Shown in pieces: positions 8,642 through 16,992 of a DNA stretch of 50,954 nt. Under the pieces are notes generated by a model that saw only the letters and a list, made by a program, of their open reading frames with translations, was not told where the DNA came from and searched no databases. Source of the stretch: Sunxiuqinia sp965372405 (GTDB lineage: Bacteria > Bacteroidota > Bacteroidia > Bacteroidales > Prolixibacteraceae). The position numbers and the translations under genes are program-made. The DNA is taken from assembly GCA_965372405.1 (NCBI GenBank), contig CBDVCE010000035.1:1-50954 (forward strand), read 5' to 3'. How positions within the stretch are numbered: position 1 is the first letter of the stretch; the number at the start of each line of letters is the position of its first letter.

Positions 8642-8951
8642 AATTATTTTTCATTTTTTGATACAGAAACAATAGTACAAGTTAAAAAAACAAGCGGGAG
8701 AAATAAACTGCTAAAAATCATGAAGAGATACTTATTTGTTCCTGGTTTTTCAGTTAGTTATTTAAATGAATTTGAGAAATAATCGAAGCTGTTAAAAAAA
8801 ACATAAGTATATCTCACTAAAAAGATTTCAAGCTCAATCTGTCTCATAGAAAATTTTTATCTTCGGGCTATCTGGGAAAGTGAATCTCATTTATATAAAA
8901 CCTGTATTAAAGTTCTTCTGGCAAATTGTGTCAGTATCAAATGGATAAAAT
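8642..8951. other. 310-bp divergent intergenic region, no gene seen
   Basis: AT-rich DNA between the divergent hutI and chemoreceptor genes. It should hold both promoters. The best candidate for the plus strand is TATCTTCG (8859-8866, one mismatch to TAnnTTTG), but it is 85 bp from the start codon. I found no convincing minus-strand element, operator or small ORF. Confidence 0.4.
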
Positions 8952-10850
8952 ATGATGAATATTATCAGTAAACTACGTCTGAGGAATAAGCTATTATTGT
9001 ATGTTTTACTTGTTTTTACACTTGTTTATGGCTCTACACTTTCTTACATCAGTTTTAGTGTAAAAGAAAAAGCTTTAAAAGATGCTAAAACAATTATCAA
9101 CACTAGTGTAATGGAGCATCGGAATCTTGTCCGATCCAATATGATGAAAGTGTATGACGAAACAGCAATGGTTCGTAACATGTTTCAAAGTTATATTTCA
9201 AGTCCTGAAGAAAACCGGGAAGACTTTTACAATGAACTTTTAAAAAGCTGGTTGGAAAACAATCCAAACTACCTATCAACCTGGCAAATCTGGGAATTAA
9301 AAGCACTAGATTCCTCCTATGAATTTAAAAATGGACGTAAGCGAAATGTTTTCTTTCGAAAAGATGGAAGAGTAAGTCATACGGTCAATACTGTTGATAT
9401 GAATAACAACAGTATGACCGGTATGTATTATACCATTCGGGAGGAAAATACGGATAACATTCAGGATCCTTACTACGATTTAATTACAGAAGAACTGGCT
9501 GGCATTTTAATGACATCGGTTGTTTTACCAATCAGAGATGATGGAAGGTTTCAAGGCTTAGTTGGTATCGATATCAGTCTGGCAAATATGAATTCCATCA
9601 TAACAGACATGCAGCCATTTGAAGGAGCTGAGTCATACTTTCTTTCTCCAAACTCCAGCATTGTTGCTCACACAAATAATTCGTTCGTTGGAAAAAAACT
9701 GTTTGATGATCCATCGATTAGTACCTCCTCACATACCACTGCTTTGGAAAATATCGGGTTTATGAAAGATAGCCATTTCCAATATATTAAAGAGACTACA
9801 GGCAAAGAGTATTATGTATATATGGCTCCAGTCAAATTTGATGGAGTGGCAAAACCCTGGGCGATTGGCGTTGAAGTACCCGTAGATGTTCTCTCTGAAA
9901 GAGTAAATAAAATATTTAAGCAAAGTATTATCATCGGTTTACTTGGATTAATAATTCTATATGTTGCTATTTACTGGATTGCAACCAACATTATTAAACC
10001 TGTAAATGAGAGTGTTGAATTCTCAGAGAAAATTGCATTTGGCCATTTAAATTGCGAATTGGAAGTTACCCGTCACGATGAAGTTGGTGATCTTGGGAGA
10101 GCTTTGCAGCTTATGGCTTCGAATGTTAAAGGAACCATATTTGAGATTAAAAAGGCAGCTAAAGTAATTGATCTGTCTAGCGATGACTTATCAGGATCTG
10201 CAATAGAATTGAATGATGGAGCCGCCAGCCAGGCAGCTTCTGCGGAAGAAATTAGTGCGTCTGTTGAAGAAATGGTAAGCACCATTCATAAAAACAGTGA
10301 AAACGCAAAAGAAACTGAGCGAATAGCTTTAAAAGCTGTTGATGGAATGAAAGAAGGTCGGAAACTGACTCAAGAAGCAACAACAGCAATGAAGCTTATC
10401 GCGGGGAAAATAAATATAATTGATGAAATTGCTTCACAAACCAACATACTGGCTTTAAATGCAGCAGTGGAAGCTGCTCGTGCAGGTGAGCACGGTCAGG
10501 GATTTGCAGTTGTAAGTAATGAAGTAAAAAAACTCGCTGAGCGATCTCAAACGGCAGCCGCTGAAATTATAAAACTGACGAAAGATGGCTTAAAAGTTTC
10601 AAATCGTTCGGGTGCTGAATTGGAAAAAATTATTCCAGACATTGAAAAAACTGCTCAATTGATCCATGAAATTGTAAACGCCAGTGTTGAGCAATATTCT
10701 GAAGCAGAACAGGTAAACAGCTCAATTCAGGAACTGAATGTAATTACGCAGCAAAACTCATCAGCGGCTTATTCTTTTTCTGAAAATGCAAAGAAACTTA
10801 CAAAACTGGCCAAAGAACTTGAAACAGCAATTGCTTACTTTAAGGTTTAG
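8952..10850 (+). CDS. Methyl-accepting chemotaxis protein with extracytoplasmic Cache-type sensor
   Basis: A 632-aa transmembrane receptor. TM1 is at residues ~13-35, a ~290-residue extracytoplasmic region of double-Cache type follows (containing TSVVLPIRDDGRFQGLVGIDISL), TM2 is at ~325-347, then HAMP and the coiled-coil signalling domain. The hairpin tip is nearly canonical: IDEIASQTNILALNAAVEAA followed by RAGEHGQGFAVVSNEVKKLA (~489-528). Such receptors control CheA or related kinases; no che genes are nearby. The start is a double ATG (MMN), so the first Met could be off by one codon. The ligand is unknown; its position beside hut genes and a permease is suggestive only. Confidence 0.93.
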   Translation: MMNIISKLRLRNKLLLYVLLVFTLVYGSTLSYISFSVKEKALKDAKTIINTSVMEHRNLVRSNMMKVYDETAMVRNMFQSYISSPEENREDFYNELLKSWLENNPNYLSTWQIWELKALDSSYEFKNGRKRNVFFRKDGRVSHTVNTVDMNNNSMTGMYYTIREENTDNIQDPYYDLITEELAGILMTSVVLPIRDDGRFQGLVGIDISLANMNSIITDMQPFEGAESYFLSPNSSIVAHTNNSFVGKKLFDDPSISTSSHTTALENIGFMKDSHFQYIKETTGKEYYVYMAPVKFDGVAKPWAIGVEVPVDVLSERVNKIFKQSIIIGLLGLIILYVAIYWIATNIIKPVNESVEFSEKIAFGHLNCELEVTRHDEVGDLGRALQLMASNVKGTIFEIKKAAKVIDLSSDDLSGSAIELNDGAASQAASAEEISASVEEMVSTIHKNSENAKETERIALKAVDGMKEGRKLTQEATTAMKLIAGKINIIDEIASQTNILALNAAVEAARAGEHGQGFAVVSNEVKKLAERSQTAAAEIIKLTKDGLKVSNRSGAELEKIIPDIEKTAQLIHEIVNASVEQYSEAEQVNSSIQELNVITQQNSSAAYSFSENAKKLTKLAKELETAIAYFKV

Positions 10851-10897
10851 ATAAAAAACAACAGATTGTCATTCAATTAAATAATCTGTCAAATATC

Positions 10898-10928
10898 ATT
10901 GAGAGCGGTTTATTTGTTCCTAATTTTG
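10898..10928 (+). promoter_or_regulatory. Promoter of the YfcC-family permease gene
   Basis: ATTG at 10898-10901, then a 19-bp spacer, then TAATTTTG (10921-10928), matching the Bacteroidota primary sigma pattern of TTG, 19-21 bp, TAnnTTTG. The start codon is 20 bp beyond the -7 element. Confidence 0.6.
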
Positions 10929-10947
10929 GATTTCAAAATTTTGATCC

Positions 10948-12543
10948 ATGTTGAAAAAAGTTCCACACACTTACGTTATCATCTTTTACATTATTCTTTT
11001 GTCGGCAGCAATGACCTGGTTTATTCCTGGCGGTGCATTCGATCGTGAAAATGTTTTAGTAAATGGTATCGAGCGAGAAATCATTAAAAATGATTCATTT
11101 CATTACACCGAAAGTAACCCTCAGACCTGGGAGGTTTTTTCTGCATTCTTTGATGGCTTTGTAAATACTGCAGACATTATTGTTTTCATTTTAATGATTG
11201 GTGGTGCTTTCTGGATCATGAACGACAGCAAGGCTATTGATGTGGGTATTTATTCTTTCCTGAAATCAGCACAAAAACTGGAACGGAAAAAATGGATTAA
11301 AAAGATTGGTGTAGACAATTTGATATTCTGCTTGATCATGCTCATATTTAGTTTATTTGGAGCTGTTTTTGGGATGAGTGAAGAAACCATTGCCTTCACT
11401 ATAATATTCGTTCCACTAGCCATCTCAATGGGCTATGATTCCATAATGGGTGTCAGTTTATGTTTTGTTGCAGCAGGCCTTGGTTTTGCCGGGGCAACCC
11501 TTAATCCTTTTACCATTGGCATTGCACAAGGACTTTCAAACTTACCACTTTTTTCAGGTATTGAATATCGCTTTTTTTGCTGGGTTGTACTAAATATTAT
11601 TGGCTTTACATACATATTGGTTTATGCCCACAAAATTAAAAAAGATCCGACACGTTCAACTGTTTATGAAGACGACAAGGTATGGCGTGAAAAAAGCAAT
11701 AGCCATTTAGATGAACTAAAGCATTTCATCCCAAAACAAGCATGGATTGTTTTTGGATTTGTAAGCTTGGTACTTATTGCTTTTTCAATCAGCCATCCAA
11801 TCTCAACATTAAATATTGGCAACAGTTCTTTTTCTTTCCCGGCTATGCCTGTCGCATCAGGAGCTTTTATTCTTTTTAGTTTGCTTTCATTAAGAAAAAC
11901 GGTACACTACTTTATTTTGAATCAGCTTATTTTCACCATCGTATTTCTAATTATTGGAGTAATGGGTTACGGATGGTACGTGATGGAAATTGCTACGCTT
12001 TTTCTAGCAATGGGACTGGCTTCTGGAATTTCAATGGGAAGAAAAGCAAACGAGCTGGTGAAACTGTTTATTGATGGTGCAAAAGATATTCTTTCTGCAG
12101 CAATGGTAGTTGGTTTGGCAGGTGGAATTATAGTCATTCTTGAAAATGGAAAAATCATTGACACCATTTTATTTGGACTTTCAGAAACGATGAATGGACT
12201 TGGAAAAGTTTCTTCAGTTGGAATGATGTACATTATTCAGAATGTACTAAATATTTTTATCCCTTCTGGCTCAGGGAAGGCTGCTTTAACCATGCCCATG
12301 ATGTCACAGTTTTCAGATCTGATTGGTATTTCGAGACAGGCTACCGTGATGGCTTTCCAATTTGGTGATGGATTTACAAACATGATTACACCAACCTCTG
12401 GTGTCTTAATCGGTGTCCTTGGAATCGCAAAAGTTCCTTATGAAAAATGGTTTAAATGGGTAGCTCCCCTAATTCTGATTTTGTTGATTGTTGGATTTTT
12501 GCTTTTAATTCCAACGGTAACAATGAAGCTGAATGGTTTCTAA
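10948..12543 (+). CDS. YfcC/ArcD-like permease (C4-dicarboxylate anaerobic carrier superfamily)
   Basis: A 531-aa polytopic inner-membrane protein with about 12 hydrophobic segments. The start KVPHTYVIIFYIILLSAAMTWFIPGGAFDR is characteristic of the YfcC family, as are FGMSEETIAF, GAGLGFAGATLNPFTIGIAQ-type sequence (here FVAAGLGFAGATLNPFTIGI), the symmetric second-half motif NVLNIFIPSGSGKAALTMP and FGDGFTNMITPTSG. Family members are thought to carry amino acids, peptides or carboxylates; the substrate here cannot be deduced. Placement near hutI-ftcD makes histidine or a related amino acid one possibility, but that is inference. It has its own promoter and appears monocistronic. Confidence 0.88.
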   Translation: MLKKVPHTYVIIFYIILLSAAMTWFIPGGAFDRENVLVNGIEREIIKNDSFHYTESNPQTWEVFSAFFDGFVNTADIIVFILMIGGAFWIMNDSKAIDVGIYSFLKSAQKLERKKWIKKIGVDNLIFCLIMLIFSLFGAVFGMSEETIAFTIIFVPLAISMGYDSIMGVSLCFVAAGLGFAGATLNPFTIGIAQGLSNLPLFSGIEYRFFCWVVLNIIGFTYILVYAHKIKKDPTRSTVYEDDKVWREKSNSHLDELKHFIPKQAWIVFGFVSLVLIAFSISHPISTLNIGNSSFSFPAMPVASGAFILFSLLSLRKTVHYFILNQLIFTIVFLIIGVMGYGWYVMEIATLFLAMGLASGISMGRKANELVKLFIDGAKDILSAAMVVGLAGGIIVILENGKIIDTILFGLSETMNGLGKVSSVGMMYIIQNVLNIFIPSGSGKAALTMPMMSQFSDLIGISRQATVMAFQFGDGFTNMITPTSGVLIGVLGIAKVPYEKWFKWVAPLILILLIVGFLLLIPTVTMKLNGF

Positions 12544-12650
12544 TCTTTTTCTATCAATTTGAGAATTGTATTTTGTAATTGCGAAGAATATCAATAGGAA
12601 TTTTTCATTCTAACACTCTAATATTCTTCCATACTAATCTTCCTTATGGT

Positions 12651-12995
12651 TTAGCTTTTTCGAATCCGTTTGACAAAATCTTTTTCATCAACACGAATCT
12701 TTAAAAGATAAATACCTGTTCGTAATGATTTAAACTGAAGTTTCACCTTATGAGTACCTGGGAACAACTGCTGTGCCTCCCATCCCTGAACTTTATTTCC
12801 CAAAATATCAATTAACTGAAACCGTGCTTTTGAATAATCTTCAAGGTATAATTCGACATACACATGCGATTTAACTGGATTAGGATATACTTTTTCAATC
12901 CTGCATGTTTCCTCTTCTACTTGAACTTGATTTTGAGCAAACGAAAGGTTAATAAATAATAGAAAGAGAAATATAGTTGATAGAAATATTTTCAT
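12651..12995 (-). CDS. Minimal secreted protein: signal peptide plus T9SS type A sorting domain
   Basis: The 114-aa product has a signal peptide (MKIFLSTIFLFLLFINLSFAQ) followed, after only about a dozen residues, by one Por-secretion-system C-terminal domain. Family marks are VYPNPVKSHVYVEL (~residues 37-50), FQLIDILGNKV, LRTGIYLLKIRVDE and the basic end KRIRKS. Such domains normally direct a large N-terminal cargo through the type IX secretion system; here there is no cargo. It may be a cell-surface peptide, a remnant of a larger gene, or a docking protein. ATG 12995 is chosen over the frame start at 13046 because it gives a proper signal peptide. Confidence 0.8.
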   Translation of the reverse strand: MKIFLSTIFLFLLFINLSFAQNQVQVEEETCRIEKVYPNPVKSHVYVELYLEDYSKARFQLIDILGNKVQGWEAQQLFPGTHKVKLQFKSLRTGIYLLKIRVDEKDFVKRIRKS

Positions 12996-13120
12996 AGCTG
13001 CTTTGTTTACATTTTTACTGACAAGAATTATTCCAAAAGGTTGCAAAAGAACAATGACTAACCGTGCCTCTAGTATTTTTATTTACTAATATTGTAAGTA
13101 AACCACTTAAACATACAAAC

Positions 13121-14245
13121 ATGCAACGCTTTATTTTCTATTCCTTCATATTAGTTTTTCTTTTTTCATGTTCAGAAAATGAGGAAAAATACATCCAACC
13201 AGCAAATAAAAACGCTTCAGTAAAAACCGTTAATCTTTTCAATTTCTTGCAGGATATTAGTGGAAAATATACACTTTCCGGACAACACGAGTATTGTGGA
13301 AAAGAATCAGTTTACACCGATCAGCTTGAAGCATTGACAGGGAAAAGATCTGTCGTTTGGGGATCAGACTTCAGCTGGTGTGCCGAGGGTGAATCAGCAA
13401 AATCATTCCAGCATTGTGGCCCGATTAATCTATCAGCACCAGCAACTCCTTTTAAATTTTTAGACATTACAATGGAAGAAGCTCGCTCTGCTTTAATTGA
13501 TGAAATTAAGGAACAATATGCTAGTGGTCATATCATCACAATGATGTGGCATGGCTGTTTTCCAACTGATGGCGAATGTTGCGAAGCCTCATCCATTTGG
13601 TCCATGGAAGACCGACCTTCTCCTGAAGTATGGAAAGAGTTGATTACTGAAGGTACTGAACTGAATAATGCATGGAAAGCCAGTGCTGATAAAATTGCCA
13701 ATTACCTAAAACAACTTCAGGATGCAAACATCCCGATTCTTTGGAGACCTTACCACGAAATGAATGGTGTTTGGTTCTGGTGGTGCAACCATAAAGGTGA
13801 AGACGGTTTTAAGAAACTCTGGATCATGATGTACGACTACTTTACAAACCATCACAAACTCAACAATCTGATTTGGGTATGGAACACCAACGCCCCACGT
13901 GATATTCCTGGTGATGAAGCATGGCCTTATGCTGATTTCTTCCCTGGGATTGAATATGTTGATGTTTTGGCTGCCGATGTGTACCGTAATGATTACAAGC
14001 AATCTCATCATGATGATTTAATTGAATTGGCTGAAGGAAAACCCATTGCTCTTGGCGAAGTTGGAGGAATACCTTCATCTAAAGTATTAAGCGAACAAGC
14101 CTATTGGACCTGGTACATGCCTTGGGGTTGGTTGCATTTCCGTGCAAGTGATGAAGAGATAAAAAGCCTTATCCTTTCAGAACAAGTTTTAACCCTTGAC
14201 GAAATAGCAATAAATGAGGACGGAAAATACACTGTTTTAGATTAA
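13121..14245 (+). CDS. Lipoprotein glycoside hydrolase family 26 (beta-mannanase-like)
   Basis: The 374-aa product begins with a lipoprotein signal (FIFYSFILVFLFSCSENEE, lipid-attached Cys ~17), so it is membrane- or surface-anchored. The catalytic domain has the GH26 acid/base glutamate in WRPYHEMNGVWFWW (E213) and the nucleophile in ALGEVGGIPS (E313), plus LSGQHEYCGKE near the N-terminus and YASGHIITMMWHGCFP. GH26 enzymes cleave beta-1,4-mannans or related glucans. No SusC/SusD pair or other carbohydrase accompanies it, so it is not in a classical polysaccharide utilization locus. ATG 13121 is used instead of the upstream frame start at 13064. Confidence 0.9.
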   Translation: MQRFIFYSFILVFLFSCSENEEKYIQPANKNASVKTVNLFNFLQDISGKYTLSGQHEYCGKESVYTDQLEALTGKRSVVWGSDFSWCAEGESAKSFQHCGPINLSAPATPFKFLDITMEEARSALIDEIKEQYASGHIITMMWHGCFPTDGECCEASSIWSMEDRPSPEVWKELITEGTELNNAWKASADKIANYLKQLQDANIPILWRPYHEMNGVWFWWCNHKGEDGFKKLWIMMYDYFTNHHKLNNLIWVWNTNAPRDIPGDEAWPYADFFPGIEYVDVLAADVYRNDYKQSHHDDLIELAEGKPIALGEVGGIPSSKVLSEQAYWTWYMPWGWLHFRASDEEIKSLILSEQVLTLDEIAINEDGKYTVLD

Positions 14246-14450
14246 ATAGTATCTATGAATTATCAATTTTAAGAGCATTGCGGAGCATTTTGTTTAGTGA
14301 TGAATTCTTTCTCGTTTTTTAAAATCGAACAAGTCAAACATTAAACCCACACACTTAATCAAATATATAACAACACATTAGCAAATTTTACTTTTCATAA
14401 CTCTTGTTAATAAAGCTAACTATTTAGAAGCCAATTAAATTAAATATTTC

Positions 14451-14482
14451 ATTGTTTAATCACTTCTTCATTGATAAATTTG
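14451..14482 (+). promoter_or_regulatory. Promoter of the propeller/iron-sulfur gene cluster
   Basis: ATTG (14451-14454), a 20-bp spacer and TAAATTTG (14475-14482) match the Bacteroidota promoter layout well. The first gene starts 28 bp after the -7 element. It is the best promoter seen ahead of the 14.5-35.0 kb gene run and probably drives much of it. Confidence 0.65.
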
Positions 14483-14509
14483 AGCTCAACACTTTTAAAT
14501 GAATAAACC

Positions 14510-15721
14510 ATGATTAAGCAATTGACTTTTCTTTTACTTATCTCGTTAATTTTCAGTGTTTCTGTGGCGCAAGAAGCGACTCAATGGAGAGGTGCTAATT
14601 CCGAAGCAAAATATGAAGCAAACAACTTGCTTGAACAATGGCCGGAAACTGGCCCTGAAATCCTTTGGACTTTTGAAGAATTAGGCAAAGGTCACTCTTC
14701 CCCAGTTTTTGCAAATGGTAAAATATATTGCACGGGTATGATCGACACCCAGGGAGTACTTTTCATTTTCAATGAAGATGGAACCTTGGAAAAACAATAT
14801 AAATATGCAAAAGAGTGGGATGTCAACTATCCTGGAACACGATCTGCTCCAACGGTAGTTGGCAAACTCGTTTATTTATACACCGGACATGGGCAAATTG
14901 TTTGTATGAACCTAACTGATGGCAAACAAATCTGGACGAAAAGTCTAAGTGATTACAACGCCAAGAATCTTCGTTTTGGTGTTACTGAATCTTTAGTTGT
15001 AGATGGTGATATCGTTTATTATACACCTGGTGGAAAAATCATGAATGTGCTTGCCCTTGACCGATATACTGGAAAAACGATTTGGTCTACAGCTGCTAAA
15101 GGAGAAAAATCATCATACTCTACTCCTAAAATCATTCAACTTCCTTCAAGAAAGTTATTTGTCACTCATACAGCCCATCATATTATTGGAGTTGATGCAA
15201 ACGATGGTAAAATGCTTTGGAGCTTTCCTCACACAAACAAATACTCCATTCATCCAAATACTGTAGTTCATAGTGGTAATGGGCTATTTTGTTTTAGCGG
15301 CTACGGACAAGGTTGTGTTCGTTTAGATTTAAGTGAAGATGGTTCATCTGTAGAAAAAGTTTGGAGCACAGAAAATATGGATAGTCAAATGGGAGGTGCT
15401 ATGATTATTGATGGCTATGTTTATGGCTCTGGACATAGTAACCGGGGATGGTATTGTTTTGATTGGAAAACTGGAGAAGAAAAGTATAAAGATACTCAAC
15501 TTGGGAATGGAGTAATTATCATGGCAGGCAATAAGTTTATTCTATATTCTGACCGTGGTGAATTGGCATTGATAAATCCAAATCCGGAGAAATTGGATAT
15601 CATCTCAAAAACAAAAGTTAAATATGGGTCTGCTCAACATTGGGCGCACCCGGTAGTTCACAACGATGTTCTTTACCTTCGTCATGGAAATGCATTGGTA
15701 GCCTACAAAATTTCGAAATAA
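14510..15721 (+). CDS. Secreted PQQ-like beta-propeller protein 1
   Basis: The 403-aa product has a cleavable signal peptide (MIKQLTFLLLISLIFSVSVA) and then WRGANSEAKYE..LLEQWPETGPEILW, the typical opening of PQQ-like/BamB-type propellers. Propeller blades show as repeated motifs such as GQIVCMNLTDGKQIW, NVLALDRYTGKTIW and GVDANDGKMLW. The end, QHWAHPVVHNDVLYLRHG, is shared with the next two genes. It is expected in the periplasm. No adjacent cysteine pair or other obvious quinoprotein-dehydrogenase signature is visible, so cofactor binding is uncertain. It is the first gene of the run and lies 12 bp before its paralogue. Confidence 0.85.
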   Translation: MIKQLTFLLLISLIFSVSVAQEATQWRGANSEAKYEANNLLEQWPETGPEILWTFEELGKGHSSPVFANGKIYCTGMIDTQGVLFIFNEDGTLEKQYKYAKEWDVNYPGTRSAPTVVGKLVYLYTGHGQIVCMNLTDGKQIWTKSLSDYNAKNLRFGVTESLVVDGDIVYYTPGGKIMNVLALDRYTGKTIWSTAAKGEKSSYSTPKIIQLPSRKLFVTHTAHHIIGVDANDGKMLWSFPHTNKYSIHPNTVVHSGNGLFCFSGYGQGCVRLDLSEDGSSVEKVWSTENMDSQMGGAMIIDGYVYGSGHSNRGWYCFDWKTGEEKYKDTQLGNGVIIMAGNKFILYSDRGELALINPNPEKLDIISKTKVKYGSAQHWAHPVVHNDVLYLRHGNALVAYKISK

Positions 15722-15733
15722 GCCAAGAATAAA

Positions 15734-16984
15734 ATGAGACCAACATTAATATTTTTAGCTCTATTATTAACAAGTCCTTTCATTCTAAATGCTCAAATTT
15801 CACAATTTAGAGGCCCGGAAAGGGATGGTAAATTTCCTGATAAGGATCTATTGAAAGAATGGCCAGAGAATGGCCCGGAGTTAATTATTGAAGTTGATAG
15901 TCTGGGTAAAGGATATTCTTCGGTAATTGCTACCGACAAATACATCTATGTTACAGGAATGATTGACACCTTGGATTACCTGACTTGTATAGATTATGAA
16001 GGAAATAAAAAGTGGCAGCTTGCATTTGGAGAGTCCTGGAAAAAGTCATTCCCAGATACTCGTGGCTCAGTTACAATTGAAGAAGACCGTATTTACGTTA
16101 TCAGTGGTATCGGTGAATTAGTTTGTCTTAATAGTGAAACGGGAGATATTTCATGGAAAATAAATGTTGACAAGGATTATTCAGCCGATTGGCATAGCTG
16201 GGGCATATCAGAGTCACCTTTAATAGTTGATGATAAAGTTATTTGTTCTCCCGGAGGAAATGAGACTTCGGTTGTTGCCTTCAACAAAATGACTGGTGAA
16301 GAAATCTGGAAAACGAAATCGGTTGGCGGACAACGGGCTTATTCCTCTCCTACCATTTATGAGCATAATGGATTTCGATTTATACTGGCAAATACAGCAA
16401 ATAAACTAATGGCTATTCATCCTGAAAATGGAGATATTGCCTGGACTTACGATTATTATGGTTTAGGCAACTGGACATACCAGCCCGGCTTAATCTGGAC
16501 CAATACTCCAACATGGAAAGAAGATCGTATCTTTTTATCAAAAGGATATAATTATCCGGCAGTCATGTTAAAGATGGACTCGCTAGGAACTTCAGTTTCT
16601 GAAGTTTTCGTAGATCATACTTTAGACAATCACCATCATGGGCTGATTGAGCTAGATGGCTTTATCTATGGTTCAAACTGGAAAAATAACCGTAAAGGGA
16701 AATGGGTTTGTATGAACTGGGAAACAGGTGAAATTGAATATGTGCATGAATGGAAAAACAAAGGTTCAGTGGTTTCTGCCGAAGGACTTTTGTATTGCTA
16801 TGAAGAAAAAAGCGGTTTTGTTGGTTTGGTTAAACCAAGTCCAAAAGGATTTGAAGTAATCAGCTCCTTCCAAATAAAAAAAGGTAGCGGCCCGCACTGG
16901 GCACATCCATATATATTTGATGGAAAGCTATTCTTGCGTCATGGAAATGTAATGCAGGTTTATAATATTTCAAAATTAATTTAA
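15734..16984 (+). CDS. Secreted PQQ-like beta-propeller protein 2 (tandem paralogue)
   Basis: The 416-aa product has a signal peptide ending LNAQ, then ISQFRGPERDGKFPDKDLLK and WPENGPEL, the propeller-family opening. Blade motifs include GELVCLNSETGDISW, SVVAFNKMTGEEIW and KLMAIHPENGDIAW; the end is GPHWAHPYIFDGKLFLRHG. It is strongly similar along its full length to the next protein (same length, same motif order, roughly three quarters of residues alike by eye) and more distantly to the previous one. This indicates a recent tandem duplication. The periplasmic role is unknown; neighbours suggest a redox or sensing function. Confidence 0.85.
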   Translation: MRPTLIFLALLLTSPFILNAQISQFRGPERDGKFPDKDLLKEWPENGPELIIEVDSLGKGYSSVIATDKYIYVTGMIDTLDYLTCIDYEGNKKWQLAFGESWKKSFPDTRGSVTIEEDRIYVISGIGELVCLNSETGDISWKINVDKDYSADWHSWGISESPLIVDDKVICSPGGNETSVVAFNKMTGEEIWKTKSVGGQRAYSSPTIYEHNGFRFILANTANKLMAIHPENGDIAWTYDYYGLGNWTYQPGLIWTNTPTWKEDRIFLSKGYNYPAVMLKMDSLGTSVSEVFVDHTLDNHHHGLIELDGFIYGSNWKNNRKGKWVCMNWETGEIEYVHEWKNKGSVVSAEGLLYCYEEKSGFVGLVKPSPKGFEVISSFQIKKGSGPHWAHPYIFDGKLFLRHGNVMQVYNISKLI

Positions 16985-16992
16985 TACTATTT

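Noticed and set aside
8729..10921. Shared 12-mer TTATTTGTTCCT upstream of the chemoreceptor and the permease genes
   Set aside because: Short, AT-rich and present only twice; in the second case it lies between the -33 and -7 elements. Likely chance.
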